54,664 bases of DNA from G041228335 sp964580905 (GTDB lineage: Bacteria > Pseudomonadota > Alphaproteobacteria > Puniceispirillales > UBA1172). Below, in pieces: positions 8,082-16,754 of the stretch; position 1 is the stretch's first letter; each line of letters begins with the position of its first letter. The translations under genes were made by a program, and so were the position numbers. The stretch is from NCBI GenBank assembly GCA_964580905.1, contig CAZOLR010000012.1, positions 1 through 54,664 of the forward strand, in the 5' to 3' direction. Below the pieces are notes generated by a model. That model saw only the letters and a list, made by a program, of their open reading frames with translations, did no database searches and was not told the origin of the DNA.

Positions 8082-9233
8082 ATGACCACAAAAGCTGAAA
8101 ACAGCGATCTTGCGCTGAACGACCAGAAAGCCAAAGAGGCTTATTTCACCGCCTCCCAGCGTCAGCTTGTCTGGGCGCGCTTCAAGAAACAGCGGGCGGC
8201 GATGGTTGCGGCCTCTGTGCTGATCTTTCTTATTCTGGCCGGAATTTTCGCGCCTTTTCTGTCGCCATATGATCCGACCATCGCTGGCCGTAACAAGGAT
8301 TATCTCAACGGTGCGCCGAATATTCCGATGTTCTGCGATAAGAACGGATGCTCTTTCCGCCCTTTCCTGCATACGATCGAACGTGAGCGATCCCTCAAGA
8401 CGAATTTCCGCTGGGTTGAAACCGTCAACGAAGACAAACGCCGCTATGTTGAATTCTTTGTGGAAGGCTCTGAATACAAATTGCTCGGGTTTATCCCGGG
8501 GAATACTCATCTCTTCGGCATAAGCGAAGGATTTATTCACCTTTTCGGCACCGACGCCAGCGGCAAGGATATCTATTCGCGGACACTTCACGCGATATGG
8601 ACATCACTCCAGGTCGGAACGATAGGGGTCTTTATCGCTTTTGTTCTGGCCCTCGTTATCGGGGGTGTGTCCGGATATTATGGGGGTTGGATCGATTCGA
8701 TATTACAGATGATAACCGACGCGGTGCGGACGGTGCCGGCGATACCGCTGTTCATGGCGATTGCGGCATTCATCCCGCAGACATGGACGGCCGAAATGCG
8801 TTTCTTCTTCATCTCCCTCATCTTGGGGCTGATTGGCTGGCCGACCCTCGCGCGACGTGTTCGGACACATCTTCTGACAGAACGAAATCAGGAATATGTT
8901 CTGGCCGCGCAATTATGCGGTGCATCGTCAAGCCATGTCATCCGGCGGCATCTGCTGCCCAGTTTTACAAGTTATATCATTGTTGATCTCGTGATTTCCT
9001 TTCCCTATATGGTGCTGTCCGAAACAGCGTTGAGTTTCATTGGTCTGGGGCTCAAAGATCCCGTCAATTCCCTTGGTGTCATGCTTCAGAATGTGACCAG
9101 CGCAGATGTGCTGTTGAACTATCAGTGGTATTTCATCCCCGTGATTTTCTTCATTGCGCTGGTGATGGCGTTTGTTTTCGTCGGTGATGGTCTCCGTGAT
9201 GCTGCGGACCCGTATTCGGATATCAGCAGGTAA
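8082..9233 (+). CDS. ABC importer inner-membrane permease (DppC type) with long periplasmic loop
   Basis: A 383-residue second permease. An N-terminal cytoplasmic stretch precedes the first membrane span (about 42-63). A periplasmic loop of about 95 residues follows, containing two cysteines in FCDKNGCSF; this is much longer than in DppC (about 300 residues) and resembles YejE-like permeases of long-binding-protein systems. FGTDASGKDIYSR precedes the membrane domain, and the ATPase-coupling loop is VLAAQLCGASSSHVIRRHLL. The long loop probably matches the unusually long binding protein. Gene spacing of 3 nt on one side and 10 nt on the other indicates one transcript. Confidence 0.87.
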   Translation: MTTKAENSDLALNDQKAKEAYFTASQRQLVWARFKKQRAAMVAASVLIFLILAGIFAPFLSPYDPTIAGRNKDYLNGAPNIPMFCDKNGCSFRPFLHTIERERSLKTNFRWVETVNEDKRRYVEFFVEGSEYKLLGFIPGNTHLFGISEGFIHLFGTDASGKDIYSRTLHAIWTSLQVGTIGVFIAFVLALVIGGVSGYYGGWIDSILQMITDAVRTVPAIPLFMAIAAFIPQTWTAEMRFFFISLILGLIGWPTLARRVRTHLLTERNQEYVLAAQLCGASSSHVIRRHLLPSFTSYIIVDLVISFPYMVLSETALSFIGLGLKDPVNSLGVMLQNVTSADVLLNYQWYFIPVIFFIALVMAFVFVGDGLRDAADPYSDISR

Positions 9234-9243
9234 GGTGACTGTT

Positions 9244-10239
9244 ATGAGTGCTTTGATCGATGTTCGTAACCTGACGCTGAAATTTCATACCGATGAAGGG
9301 CTGATCACGGCGGTGGATAATGTCAGTTTTTCGCTCAACCGTGGCGAGGTGATGGGGCTGGTGGGCGAGAGCGGTTCAGGCAAATCGGTGACAGCCAAAT
9401 CCCTGATGCACCTCAATCCGTCGAACGCCGTCTATACCGGGGAAAGCCAGATCACCCTGAATACCGATTCCGGCCCTGTCGATGTGCTTTCGCTTAACCG
9501 GCCGGCTGATCTCAAGGTTGTCCGGGGCGGGGCTGTCTCGATGATTTTTCAGGAGCCGATGGCAAGTTTTGCACCGTCGATCAGTATCGGCAAACAAATG
9601 ATTGAACAGCTTCAGCTCCATTCCGATATGAGCACCCAGCAGGCGCGTGAAATTTCGATTGAGATGCTGGACCGTGTCGGTATTTCGGATCCCTCACGCC
9701 GGATCGACCAATACGCGTTTGAACTTTCTGGCGGCATGCGGCAGCGGGCGATGATCGCCATGGCGCTGTCCACCAAGCCGAAACTGCTGATTGCGGATGA
9801 GCCGACAACAGCCCTTGATGTGACCATTCAGGCCCAGGTGCTGGATCTTATGAAAGATCTGGTCAAGGAATTCAACATGGCCATCATCTTCATCACCCAT
9901 GATCTGGGGGTTGTGGCCCAGACTGCCGACAAGGTCAGCGTCATGTATCTCGGGCGCGTGGTTGAAGAAGGCCCGGTCAGGGAAGTTATCAACAAACCCA
10001 AGCATCCCTATACGAGAGGCCTGCTTGCAGCACTGCCACGCCTTGATGATCTTGATGCGCCGCTGACACCGGTGCCCGGGGATATCCCCTCGCCGCTGGA
10101 ACGCCCTGACGGATGTGTCTTCAGCACGCGATGCACGGAGATTGCCGGGGAGATCTGTTCTTCCCGCATTCCTCTTGAAGAATGGATTGATCCCTCTCAT
10201 CGTGTCGCCTGCCATCTCTATCAGAAGGGAGGCGCGTGA
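9244..10239 (+). CDS. ABC importer ATPase (DppD type)
   Basis: A 331-residue ATPase that powers the importer. Motifs in order: Walker A GESGSGKS (near residue 41), Q-loop FQEPM, signature LSGGMRQR, Walker B LLIADEPTTALD, switch histidine ITHD. The C-terminal oligopeptide-transporter region has the cysteine-bearing stretch CVFSTRCTEIAGEIC, which in DppD-type proteins can hold an iron-sulfur cluster. I start it at the ATG at 9244, where the ABC domain begins (MSALIDVRNL); the open frame extends upstream inside the permease gene but lacks a ribosome site. Its stop overlaps the next start. Confidence 0.9.
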   Translation: MSALIDVRNLTLKFHTDEGLITAVDNVSFSLNRGEVMGLVGESGSGKSVTAKSLMHLNPSNAVYTGESQITLNTDSGPVDVLSLNRPADLKVVRGGAVSMIFQEPMASFAPSISIGKQMIEQLQLHSDMSTQQAREISIEMLDRVGISDPSRRIDQYAFELSGGMRQRAMIAMALSTKPKLLIADEPTTALDVTIQAQVLDLMKDLVKEFNMAIIFITHDLGVVAQTADKVSVMYLGRVVEEGPVREVINKPKHPYTRGLLAALPRLDDLDAPLTPVPGDIPSPLERPDGCVFSTRCTEIAGEICSSRIPLEEWIDPSHRVACHLYQKGGA

Positions 10240-11231
10240 TGGGAGAGAAAATGCTGATCACCGCCCGGGGACTCTCGGTAAGCTACCGTATTGGCAAGGG
10301 TCTCTTTACCCAGACAAGTCTCAAGGCCGTGGATAATGTCTCGCTGAATATCCGCAAAGGGTCTTTCTTCGGGCTCGTGGGGGAAAGCGGTTCCGGCAAG
10401 ACGACACTGGGGCGTGCCTTGCTCCGCGCCGCGCCGATTTCGGATGGTAGCGCGATCTATCAGGATGATGAGGTTGAATACGACCTGACCCGGATTGAAA
10501 AGGCAGAGCTTGAGGATTACCGGCGCCGGGCACAGCTGATCTTTCAGGATCCCTATGCGGCGCTGTCGCCACGCATGACGGTGCGGGATATCATCGCAGA
10601 ACCGCTGGAAGTGATGAAGATCACCTCTTCGCGTGAAGAAACCGATGCACGTGTTCGTGAGATTGCCGCAAAATGCCGGCTTAATCTTGAGCACCTGAGG
10701 CGGTTTCCCCATGCGTTTTCCGGCGGCCAGCGCCAGCGGATCTCCATTGCCAGAGCTCTTGTCTCACACCCGCAATTCATCATCGCCGATGAAGCGGTGG
10801 CGGCGCTGGATGTGTCCATTCAGGCGGATGTGCTCAATCTTCTCAAGCAGCTTCAGGCTGAGATGGGGCTGACCTTCATGTTCATCAGCCATGATCTGAG
10901 TGTGGTGGCCCATACATGCGACCATGTGGCGGTGATGTATTTGGGCCGGCTTGTGGAAATCGCGCCGACACGAAAACTGTTTGCGGCACCGAAGCACCCT
11001 TACACCAAAGCGCTTTTTTCCGCGATCCCGTCCCTTAACCCTGATGAGCGCGGCACCGCCCAGAAACTGGAAGGCGAGATCCCTTCACCAACCAACCAGC
11101 CACCCGGATGCAAGTTTCATACGCGTTGCCCCCATGCGGTGGATATCTGCAAATCAGATGAACCGAAGCTTGAGGTGGCCGATGGTGAACACGAAGTCGC
11201 CTGCCATCGGTGGAAAGAACTCTTTGCCTGA
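10239..11231 (+). CDS. ABC importer ATPase (DppF type)
   Basis: A 330-residue partner ATPase. It shows Walker A GESGSGKTT, Q-loop FQDPYAALSPRM (typical of DppF/OppF), signature FSGGQRQR, Walker B IIADEAVAALD, switch ISHD, and a cysteine-containing C-terminal tail (CKFHTRCPHAVDIC). The DEA in place of DEP occurs in other OppF-like proteins and is not a defect. The start overlaps the preceding stop (TGATG), with GGGAGG 6 nt upstream, so translation is coupled. It completes an SBP-permease-permease-ATPase-ATPase operon. Confidence 0.9.
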   Translation: MGEKMLITARGLSVSYRIGKGLFTQTSLKAVDNVSLNIRKGSFFGLVGESGSGKTTLGRALLRAAPISDGSAIYQDDEVEYDLTRIEKAELEDYRRRAQLIFQDPYAALSPRMTVRDIIAEPLEVMKITSSREETDARVREIAAKCRLNLEHLRRFPHAFSGGQRQRISIARALVSHPQFIIADEAVAALDVSIQADVLNLLKQLQAEMGLTFMFISHDLSVVAHTCDHVAVMYLGRLVEIAPTRKLFAAPKHPYTKALFSAIPSLNPDERGTAQKLEGEIPSPTNQPPGCKFHTRCPHAVDICKSDEPKLEVADGEHEVACHRWKELFA

Positions 11232-11241
11232 AAGCCGTAAA

Positions 11242-11272
11242 CACCTGACTTTTGCACGGATGAAATCAGGTG
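11242..11272. terminator. Weak inverted repeat between convergent genes
   Basis: CACCTGA (11242-11248) and TCAGGTG (11266-11272) could pair around a 17-nt loop in the 54-nt gap between the importer operon and the convergent MFS gene. There is no strong T-run on either side, so a terminator role is only suggested by position. Confidence 0.25.
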
Positions 11273-11285
11273 ATGACCTGCGGCC

Positions 11286-12908
11286 TTAATCGGTGGATTT
11301 AAGCCGGCTGTTCTGCACGATGACAACCGCACCGACAGGCAGGCAGAGCGTGATGGCGGCAACCGTGATCATCAGGATTCCCAATTCCGAATAATCGGCC
11401 GCGGAAACAATTTCCCCTGTCACTTTATCCTTCACTTCGCGCGTCACCTCAAAAATCTGGTTGAGATATTTGGTGCCAAGTGAACTTGCCGACAGCGCCA
11501 GATTGGTGAAGGACGCAAAAACCGCGAAAAAGGTGGCTTTCATATTGGCCGGTGCATTTTTTGCAATCCAGGCCAGAAGCGGGATCATGGAAACCTGACC
11601 TAGCGGAGACTCCACTGCGGTGTTGATAATGGCAATGAATTTCGCATCCACCACCCCGCCGGTCATTGAACCTGTCCAGTGATGAAGGCCGTAATACATC
11701 CCGATGCTGGGCAGGAACAAGACCGTTCCGGCGACCGAAAGAACAACCATGATCCGCGCAATTGAATTCCGGGCCATGAAGGGACGCAGCAGAATGATCC
11801 CCGCCAGGGTAAGAACGGAGGCGAGCAGGGAGAGAACGGAAAAGAACTGCTCATTGAACAACAGCACGTCAATCTCAAACCAGGTCAGGCCCGGGCCGGG
11901 GCTTGGCATGGCGCGGAAGACAAAGATGATGATCGCTGTCCCGATGATCATGAGACGCTGGGCCTCGGGCAGATATTTTACAAGCCGGTTCATCAGAAAC
12001 AGAATGATGGCCGTTGATCCGGCAAAGACGATTTCCTGCGCGAAGGGCAGATTGAGCGTGCCGACGCTCACCGAAAAGATCACAAAGGCAAGACTGCCCA
12101 GAAGAACAGACCAGTTGATTTCTGTTTTTTCACGCATGGTGCTGTGATGGGAAGGCGTGATGCCGCTTGCGGCAAGATCACGGGCTGACTTCATGGCAAG
12201 TATCCGGGCCAGCAATACCCCGCATACCGAAACAGCCGGGATAAGGAGCGCGTAAAGATAAATATCGGCGTAAAGCTCAATACGCTGTGTTTCGCTCAGG
12301 TCATCAACACCGCTGAACAGAATGACATTGGCCAACGCCACCAGCACGGTGCCGCCAATGATGGCAAAACGCCCCAATGTCTGCATGGTGGTGTGCATGG
12401 TTTTTATCTGGCCTTCAGGAAAGGGCGTGCCGTCCTTGTTGACCGTCGGCACCGCTTCAACCGTCATGGCATCGGCCACGACATCCTGAATGACATAGCC
12501 TACCGGCGCCAGAATAACGCTGACCACATACCATGTTTCCACGGGCAGAATTCCGGCCATCATCTCTGTATGCCCGATCAGCCCGTGCATGATCATCAGG
12601 CTGGCGGCGATGACGGCGGCGCCGATGAAGACCATGTAATTCTTGTGCTTCCAGATGAGATCCACCAAATGACCAAGCGGCATCTTCAGAGCCCATGGCA
12701 GGCCTGCCCAGAAGCCGAGACCAGCCAGAAAAGCTGCGGAGAGGTCAAGGTAGTCCTTGATGAAAAACGTGCCGACAATACCCGTGAGCCCGGAAATCCC
12801 TGCCGCGGTATACACCATGAGCGGCGGCAGATAACTCAGCCTGAACTGGCGGGGCAGATCAGCAAACGCATGAAAGATATACCAAAGCAGTTTCAACATC
12901 ACAGACAC
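11286..12908 (-). CDS. Major facilitator transporter, BT1/folate-biopterin-like
   Basis: A 540-residue protein with about twelve hydrophobic spans and no signal peptide. GFWAGLPWALKMPLGHLVDL matches the region where BT1/FBT transporters carry a proline/tryptophan/lysine motif before the first cytoplasmic loop, and VVADAMTVEAVP resembles the family's charged helix. Known BT1 members move folates, pteridines and some amino acids in parasites, plants and cyanobacteria; the bacterial relatives are mostly uncharacterised. The gene starts 21 nt after the aldehyde dehydrogenase stop on the same strand, so it is probably co-transcribed, and its substrate may belong to the same pathway. Other MFS subfamilies cannot be excluded. 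Confidence 0.55.
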   Translation of the reverse strand: MSVMLKLLWYIFHAFADLPRQFRLSYLPPLMVYTAAGISGLTGIVGTFFIKDYLDLSAAFLAGLGFWAGLPWALKMPLGHLVDLIWKHKNYMVFIGAAVIAASLMIMHGLIGHTEMMAGILPVETWYVVSVILAPVGYVIQDVVADAMTVEAVPTVNKDGTPFPEGQIKTMHTTMQTLGRFAIIGGTVLVALANVILFSGVDDLSETQRIELYADIYLYALLIPAVSVCGVLLARILAMKSARDLAASGITPSHHSTMREKTEINWSVLLGSLAFVIFSVSVGTLNLPFAQEIVFAGSTAIILFLMNRLVKYLPEAQRLMIIGTAIIIFVFRAMPSPGPGLTWFEIDVLLFNEQFFSVLSLLASVLTLAGIILLRPFMARNSIARIMVVLSVAGTVLFLPSIGMYYGLHHWTGSMTGGVVDAKFIAIINTAVESPLGQVSMIPLLAWIAKNAPANMKATFFAVFASFTNLALSASSLGTKYLNQIFEVTREVKDKVTGEIVSAADYSELGILMITVAAITLCLPVGAVVIVQNSRLKSTD

Positions 12909-12929
12909 GATTACATTATTAAAACAGGT

Positions 12930-14420
12930 TTAATATTTGATCCAGGTGGTCTTGAGCGCGGTGTATTTATCCAGCGCGTGAAGGGAGAGATCACGGCCGA
13001 TGCCGGATTGCTTGAACCCACCAAAAGGTGTCATCGGGCTGAGCGCATCCACGGTATTGACCGAAACCGTACCTGCCCTCAGGCGGCGTGAAACCCGGTG
13101 CGCACGGGACAGATTCCCCGTCCAGAGAGAAGCCGCAAGGCCATAGATCGTATCGTTGGCGATCGACACAGCTTCGTCTTCGCTGTCAAACGGGATGACG
13201 GAAAGCACCGGGCCGAAAATCTCATCCCGGGCAATATCTGCCGCCGGTGCCACGTTGTCAAAGATCGTCGGTTCAATGTAAAGCCCGCGGTTGTCAATTT
13301 TGACCGCATTGCCGCCGGTGATACAGTCCGCGTCTTTTTTGCCCAGCTCGATCATGCTGACGATCCGGTCATGCTGTTCCTGGCTGACAATCGCCCCCAT
13401 CCCGGAGGCAGGATCAAGCGGGTTGCCCGGCGCAAAATTGGCCGCACGCGCAACAATCCGTTCAACGAATTCTTTATGGATCGACCGTTCGACAAGCAGG
13501 CGTGAATTGGCTGAGCACACTTCACCCTGATTGAAGAAAATCCCCAGTGCTGCCATATCGGCGGCCGCATCAAGATCATCGCAATCCGCAAAGACGAGGT
13601 TCGGGCTCTTGCCGCCGGTTTCCAGCCAGACCTGTTTCATATTCGACTGGCCCGCATATTGCTGGAAGAGTTTGCCCACCGGTGTTGAGCCGGTGAAGGC
13701 GAGGCAGTCCACATCCGGGTGCAGGCCGAGCGCCCGGCCTGCGGTCTCCCCGTAACCTGGCACCACATTGAGAACACCTTCGGGCAGGCCGGCTTCCATG
13801 GCAAGCCGGGCAAGGCGCAGGGCCGAAAGAGGGGATTGTTCTGCCGGCTTGAGCACGATGGAATTGCCTGCGGCAAGTGCGGCAGAGACTTTCCATGTCG
13901 CCATATCGAGCGGGAAATTCCACGGCACCACCGCACCGACAACCCCCAGAGGCTCGCGCGTGATCATCGCCAGATCACCCGGGCCCGTGGGTGCGATTTC
14001 ATCATAGATTTTGTCAATGGCCTCCGCATACCATTGAAAAAAGAGCGCCGCGCCCGGAACGTCAATCGTCGCGGCATCTTCGACCGGCTTTCCCATATCC
14101 ATGCTGTCAAGAAGCGCAAGTTCATCCAGATTGGCCCGGATGAGATCTGCCAGTTTGAGCAAAACAGCCTTTCGGTTCATCGGGGTTTCGCCGGACCAGA
14201 CACCTTTTTCAAACGAGGCCCGGGCTGTGGCCACCGCATGATCGATATCCGCGCTGTCGCCTTCCGCCACGTCGGCCAGTTTTTCCCCTGTTGCCGGGTT
14301 TGTTGTGGCAAAGGTCTTGCCGGATAGGGCATCGGACCCCTTGCCGTTGACAAACATCTGGCCTGAAGGGTTGAGCCTTGCGGCGAGATCATTCCATTCT
14401 TCAAGACTATGGACCGGCAT
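12930..14420 (-). CDS. NAD(P)-dependent aldehyde dehydrogenase, PuuC-like
   Basis: A 496-residue aldehyde dehydrogenase with all catalytic residues: Asn168 in PWNFP, Glu267 in LETGGKSP and the nucleophile Cys302 in GEVCSAN. The sequence resembles the PuuC/gamma-aminobutyraldehyde branch, which oxidises 4-aminobutanal or gamma-glutamyl-aminobutanal from putrescine breakdown to the acid. It faces the Pot-type importer across 301 nt and heads a two-gene minus-strand unit with the MFS transporter. Context supports oxidation of the aldehyde formed when the amine dehydrogenase at 20205-22292 deaminates a diamine. Assignment to the family is secure; the exact substrate is inferred. Confidence 0.85.
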   Translation of the reverse strand: MPVHSLEEWNDLAARLNPSGQMFVNGKGSDALSGKTFATTNPATGEKLADVAEGDSADIDHAVATARASFEKGVWSGETPMNRKAVLLKLADLIRANLDELALLDSMDMGKPVEDAATIDVPGAALFFQWYAEAIDKIYDEIAPTGPGDLAMITREPLGVVGAVVPWNFPLDMATWKVSAALAAGNSIVLKPAEQSPLSALRLARLAMEAGLPEGVLNVVPGYGETAGRALGLHPDVDCLAFTGSTPVGKLFQQYAGQSNMKQVWLETGGKSPNLVFADCDDLDAAADMAALGIFFNQGEVCSANSRLLVERSIHKEFVERIVARAANFAPGNPLDPASGMGAIVSQEQHDRIVSMIELGKKDADCITGGNAVKIDNRGLYIEPTIFDNVAPAADIARDEIFGPVLSVIPFDSEDEAVSIANDTIYGLAASLWTGNLSRAHRVSRRLRAGTVSVNTVDALSPMTPFGGFKQSGIGRDLSLHALDKYTALKTTWIKY

Positions 14421-14721
14421 GTTTACATCCCCCCTGTAACAATATTTCCCGGTAAGGGTAGCGTGTTTTTCCCGGCGGTATCAACCCATGGCGGTGTTGA
14501 TTTCGCCCCTTCAAGATTATGACGGGCAATGCCTGCAAGAACCAAGAAAAAAGTACCGGCAGCACATCATGCCGTCTGCCGGATATATATCAGGAGGCGT
14601 TAGTGTGAGGGCGGCAGAAGAGGGATCCGTAGGATCAGTGAAGAGGCGGAATTGCCGGATTTGCTGTTTTTTCTCATTCCGTATTGTGCAAGTATATACT
14701 CGGTAAAGGGGAGGTAACGTG
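14421..14721. other. Divergent control region between aldehyde dehydrogenase and Pot operon
   Basis: This gap holds no believable gene. It contains a 7-bp inverted repeat, CCGGCAG (14556-14562) with CTGCCGG (14576-14582), and a smaller GATCC-GTA-GGATC palindrome near 14625. An AGGAGG sequence near 14593 is followed by GTG-TGA, so it cannot start a protein. A TATACT at 14695-14700 is too close to the ribosome site to be a normal -10 box. Regulator sites for both directions are expected, but I cannot assign one. Confidence 0.4.
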
Positions 14722-15819
14722 ATGAAAAAACCTGCGGTTGATATTGTCGGCATTACGAAAATCTATCCGCACCGTCTTCATCCTGTCACCGCCCTCAGCA
14801 ATGTCAGTTTTGATATTCTGGACAACGAGTTTTTCACCCTTCTGGGTCCGTCCGGATGCGGCAAGACAACGCTCCTGCGGATCATCGCCGGTTTTGAGGA
14901 TGTTACCCAAGGGCAGGTGCTGCTTTACGGGGATGATATCAGCCCGCTTGCGCCGCATCAGCGACCGGTCAATACAGTGTTTCAGCAATACGCGCTTTTC
15001 CCGCATCTGACAGTCTCTGAGAACGTGGCCTTTGGCCTGAAGCGGCTCAAACAACCCGGTGAGCAGGTCAGCCAACGCGTTAAAGCCATGCTTGAGTTGA
15101 TCCGTATGTCAGATTTTGCCGAACGCAAACCGCATGAGCTTTCGGGTGGTCAGCAACAGCGTGTGGCACTGGCACGTGCGCTGGCGCCAGCGCCCAAGTT
15201 GCTGTTGCTTGATGAACCTCTCTCGGCTCTTGATCTCAAGCTTCGCCAGGCCATGCGGGAAGAGCTGAAAGCCATCCAGAAGCAGACCGGCATCACCTTT
15301 GTTTTCGTTACCCATGATCAGGAAGAGGCAATGGCCATGTCGGACCGTATCGCCGTCATGAGCAACGGGGCAGTCCAGCAGATAGGCACACCGCAGGAGG
15401 TCTACACCAATCCCGTCAATCATTTTGTTGCCAATTTCATTGGCGAGGCAAATATCATCGAGGCCGAGGCAACGCCAATGCGCGGCACTTCCGCAAAGCT
15501 GGCGACACAGGACTGGCCGCCGATAAGGGTTGATCTGGGCCGTAAGCTTGCCGGACCGGAAAGCCTTTCCATCATGGTCCGTCCTGAACAGATCAGCCTG
15601 CGCCCGGCAAGTGCCAGAAACAAACAAGGTCAGGCCAGCGGTCAGGTGTTGGGTTTATCTTATCTCGGCTCAGATACCCAGTGTCATATCACCCTTGAAA
15701 GCGGCCTTTCGATTCTGGCACGGATACAGAATGTTTCTGAAGAGCTGGGAAATCTCACCGTTGGCCAAAAGGTTGTTGTCGAATTTCCGGAGAGCGCCGT
15801 CAGGGTGCTGGCGAAGTAA
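14722..15819 (+). CDS. potA: Polyamine ABC importer ATPase (PotA type)
   Basis: A 365-residue ATPase of the polyamine/Fe/sulfate-type ABC family. Motifs: Walker A GPSGCGKTT (about residue 42), Q-loop FQQYALFPH, signature LSGGQQQR, Walker B LLLLDEPLSALD, switch VTHDQEEAM, then a C-terminal TOBE-type sensor region (about residues 240-365). GGGGAGG lies 7 nt before the ATG at 14722; a GTG one codon upstream is less likely. It begins a four-gene operon, with its stop overlapping the potB start by one base. The PotA role is inferred from PotB/C/D-like neighbours and polyamine genes downstream. Confidence 0.85.
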   Translation: MKKPAVDIVGITKIYPHRLHPVTALSNVSFDILDNEFFTLLGPSGCGKTTLLRIIAGFEDVTQGQVLLYGDDISPLAPHQRPVNTVFQQYALFPHLTVSENVAFGLKRLKQPGEQVSQRVKAMLELIRMSDFAERKPHELSGGQQQRVALARALAPAPKLLLLDEPLSALDLKLRQAMREELKAIQKQTGITFVFVTHDQEEAMAMSDRIAVMSNGAVQQIGTPQEVYTNPVNHFVANFIGEANIIEAEATPMRGTSAKLATQDWPPIRVDLGRKLAGPESLSIMVRPEQISLRPASARNKQGQASGQVLGLSYLGSDTQCHITLESGLSILARIQNVSEELGNLTVGQKVVVEFPESAVRVLAK

Positions 15820-16754
15820 TGGCCGGGCTCATTTCCACTTCTGCAAAAACAAAGGCCGAAGGCTCGATCGTTGAAGGCCGGCAGGCCATGCTTCTCTTTC
15901 CGGCATGGGCGGTCATCGGCGTGCTGCTGGTGGTGCCGGTGCTGATCATGTTGATCTATTCTTTTCTGACACAGGATTTCCGTGGTGGGGTGATCTGGGA
16001 ATTCACCCTTGAAGCTTATGACCAGTTTTTTCTGGATCGGGGGCTTTTTGGTGATGAAGCACCAAGTATCGAATGGACCTATATCCTGATTTTCTGGCGG
16101 TCTTTTCTGCAGGCGTTTTTTGCCATGATCTTCTGCCTTCTGATTGGCTTTCCTACCGCCTATTTCATTGCGACCCAATCCCCCCGGTCGCGATCTATGT
16201 TATTGTTTCTCGTCACGATACCGTATTGGGTCAATCTTCTTATCCGGACCGTATCGATGAAATTTCTTATTCGTGATACCGGGCCGATCAATGAGTGGCT
16301 GATAGCCTTTTCCGTCATCGATGAGCCGGTACGCATGATCAATACCGCCTTCGCGGTGCAGCTCGGGCTTTTTTATTCCTATCTGCCTTTCATGGTGCTT
16401 CCCATCTACGCCTCGATTGAGCGCTACAATTTCGTTCTTTCAGAAGCCGCGGCGGATCTTTACACCGGCAGATGGACGACAATGCTAAAGGTGGTCATCC
16501 CCTCGGTAAAGCCAGGCATCGTTGCCGGCTGTATTCTGGTCTTCATCCCCAGTCTTGGCGCTTTCCTTGCACCTGATTTGCTGGGTGGTGCCAAGAACTT
16601 CATGATCGGCTCACTGGTTGAAGAACAGTTCAAGGGCCAGGCCGGGGACTGGCCTTTCGGTGCGGCGGTATCGATGGTTCTGCTGACCATCATCATGATC
16701 ATTCTTCTCATTTACGCCCGCAGTCAGGCGCGGGATGCCGAAGGGGCCAGATGA
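15819..16754 (+). CDS. potB: Polyamine ABC importer permease (PotB type)
   Basis: A 311-residue permease with six membrane spans, starting with a cytoplasmic stretch and span 1 at about 28-50. LIRTVSMKFLIRDTGPIN and the coupling loop AAADLYTGRWTTMLKVVIPS are typical of PotB/PotH. The start shares a base with the potA stop (TAATG), and its stop overlaps potC (ATGA), so all three are translationally coupled. Together with PotC it forms the membrane channel for the binding protein encoded at 17672. Confidence 0.86.
   Translation: MAGLISTSAKTKAEGSIVEGRQAMLLFPAWAVIGVLLVVPVLIMLIYSFLTQDFRGGVIWEFTLEAYDQFFLDRGLFGDEAPSIEWTYILIFWRSFLQAFFAMIFCLLIGFPTAYFIATQSPRSRSMLLFLVTIPYWVNLLIRTVSMKFLIRDTGPINEWLIAFSVIDEPVRMINTAFAVQLGLFYSYLPFMVLPIYASIERYNFVLSEAAADLYTGRWTTMLKVVIPSVKPGIVAGCILVFIPSLGAFLAPDLLGGAKNFMIGSLVEEQFKGQAGDWPFGAAVSMVLLTIIMIILLIYARSQARDAEGAR

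Noticed and set aside
10239..11231. DEA instead of DEP after Walker B as a sign of an impaired ATPase
   Set aside because: The catalytic Glu is retained, and DEA occurs in other OppF-type proteins.
14488..14706. Open frame of about 72 codons in the gap upstream of potA
   Set aside because: No ribosome site, no recognisable domain, irregular composition, and it overlaps likely control elements.
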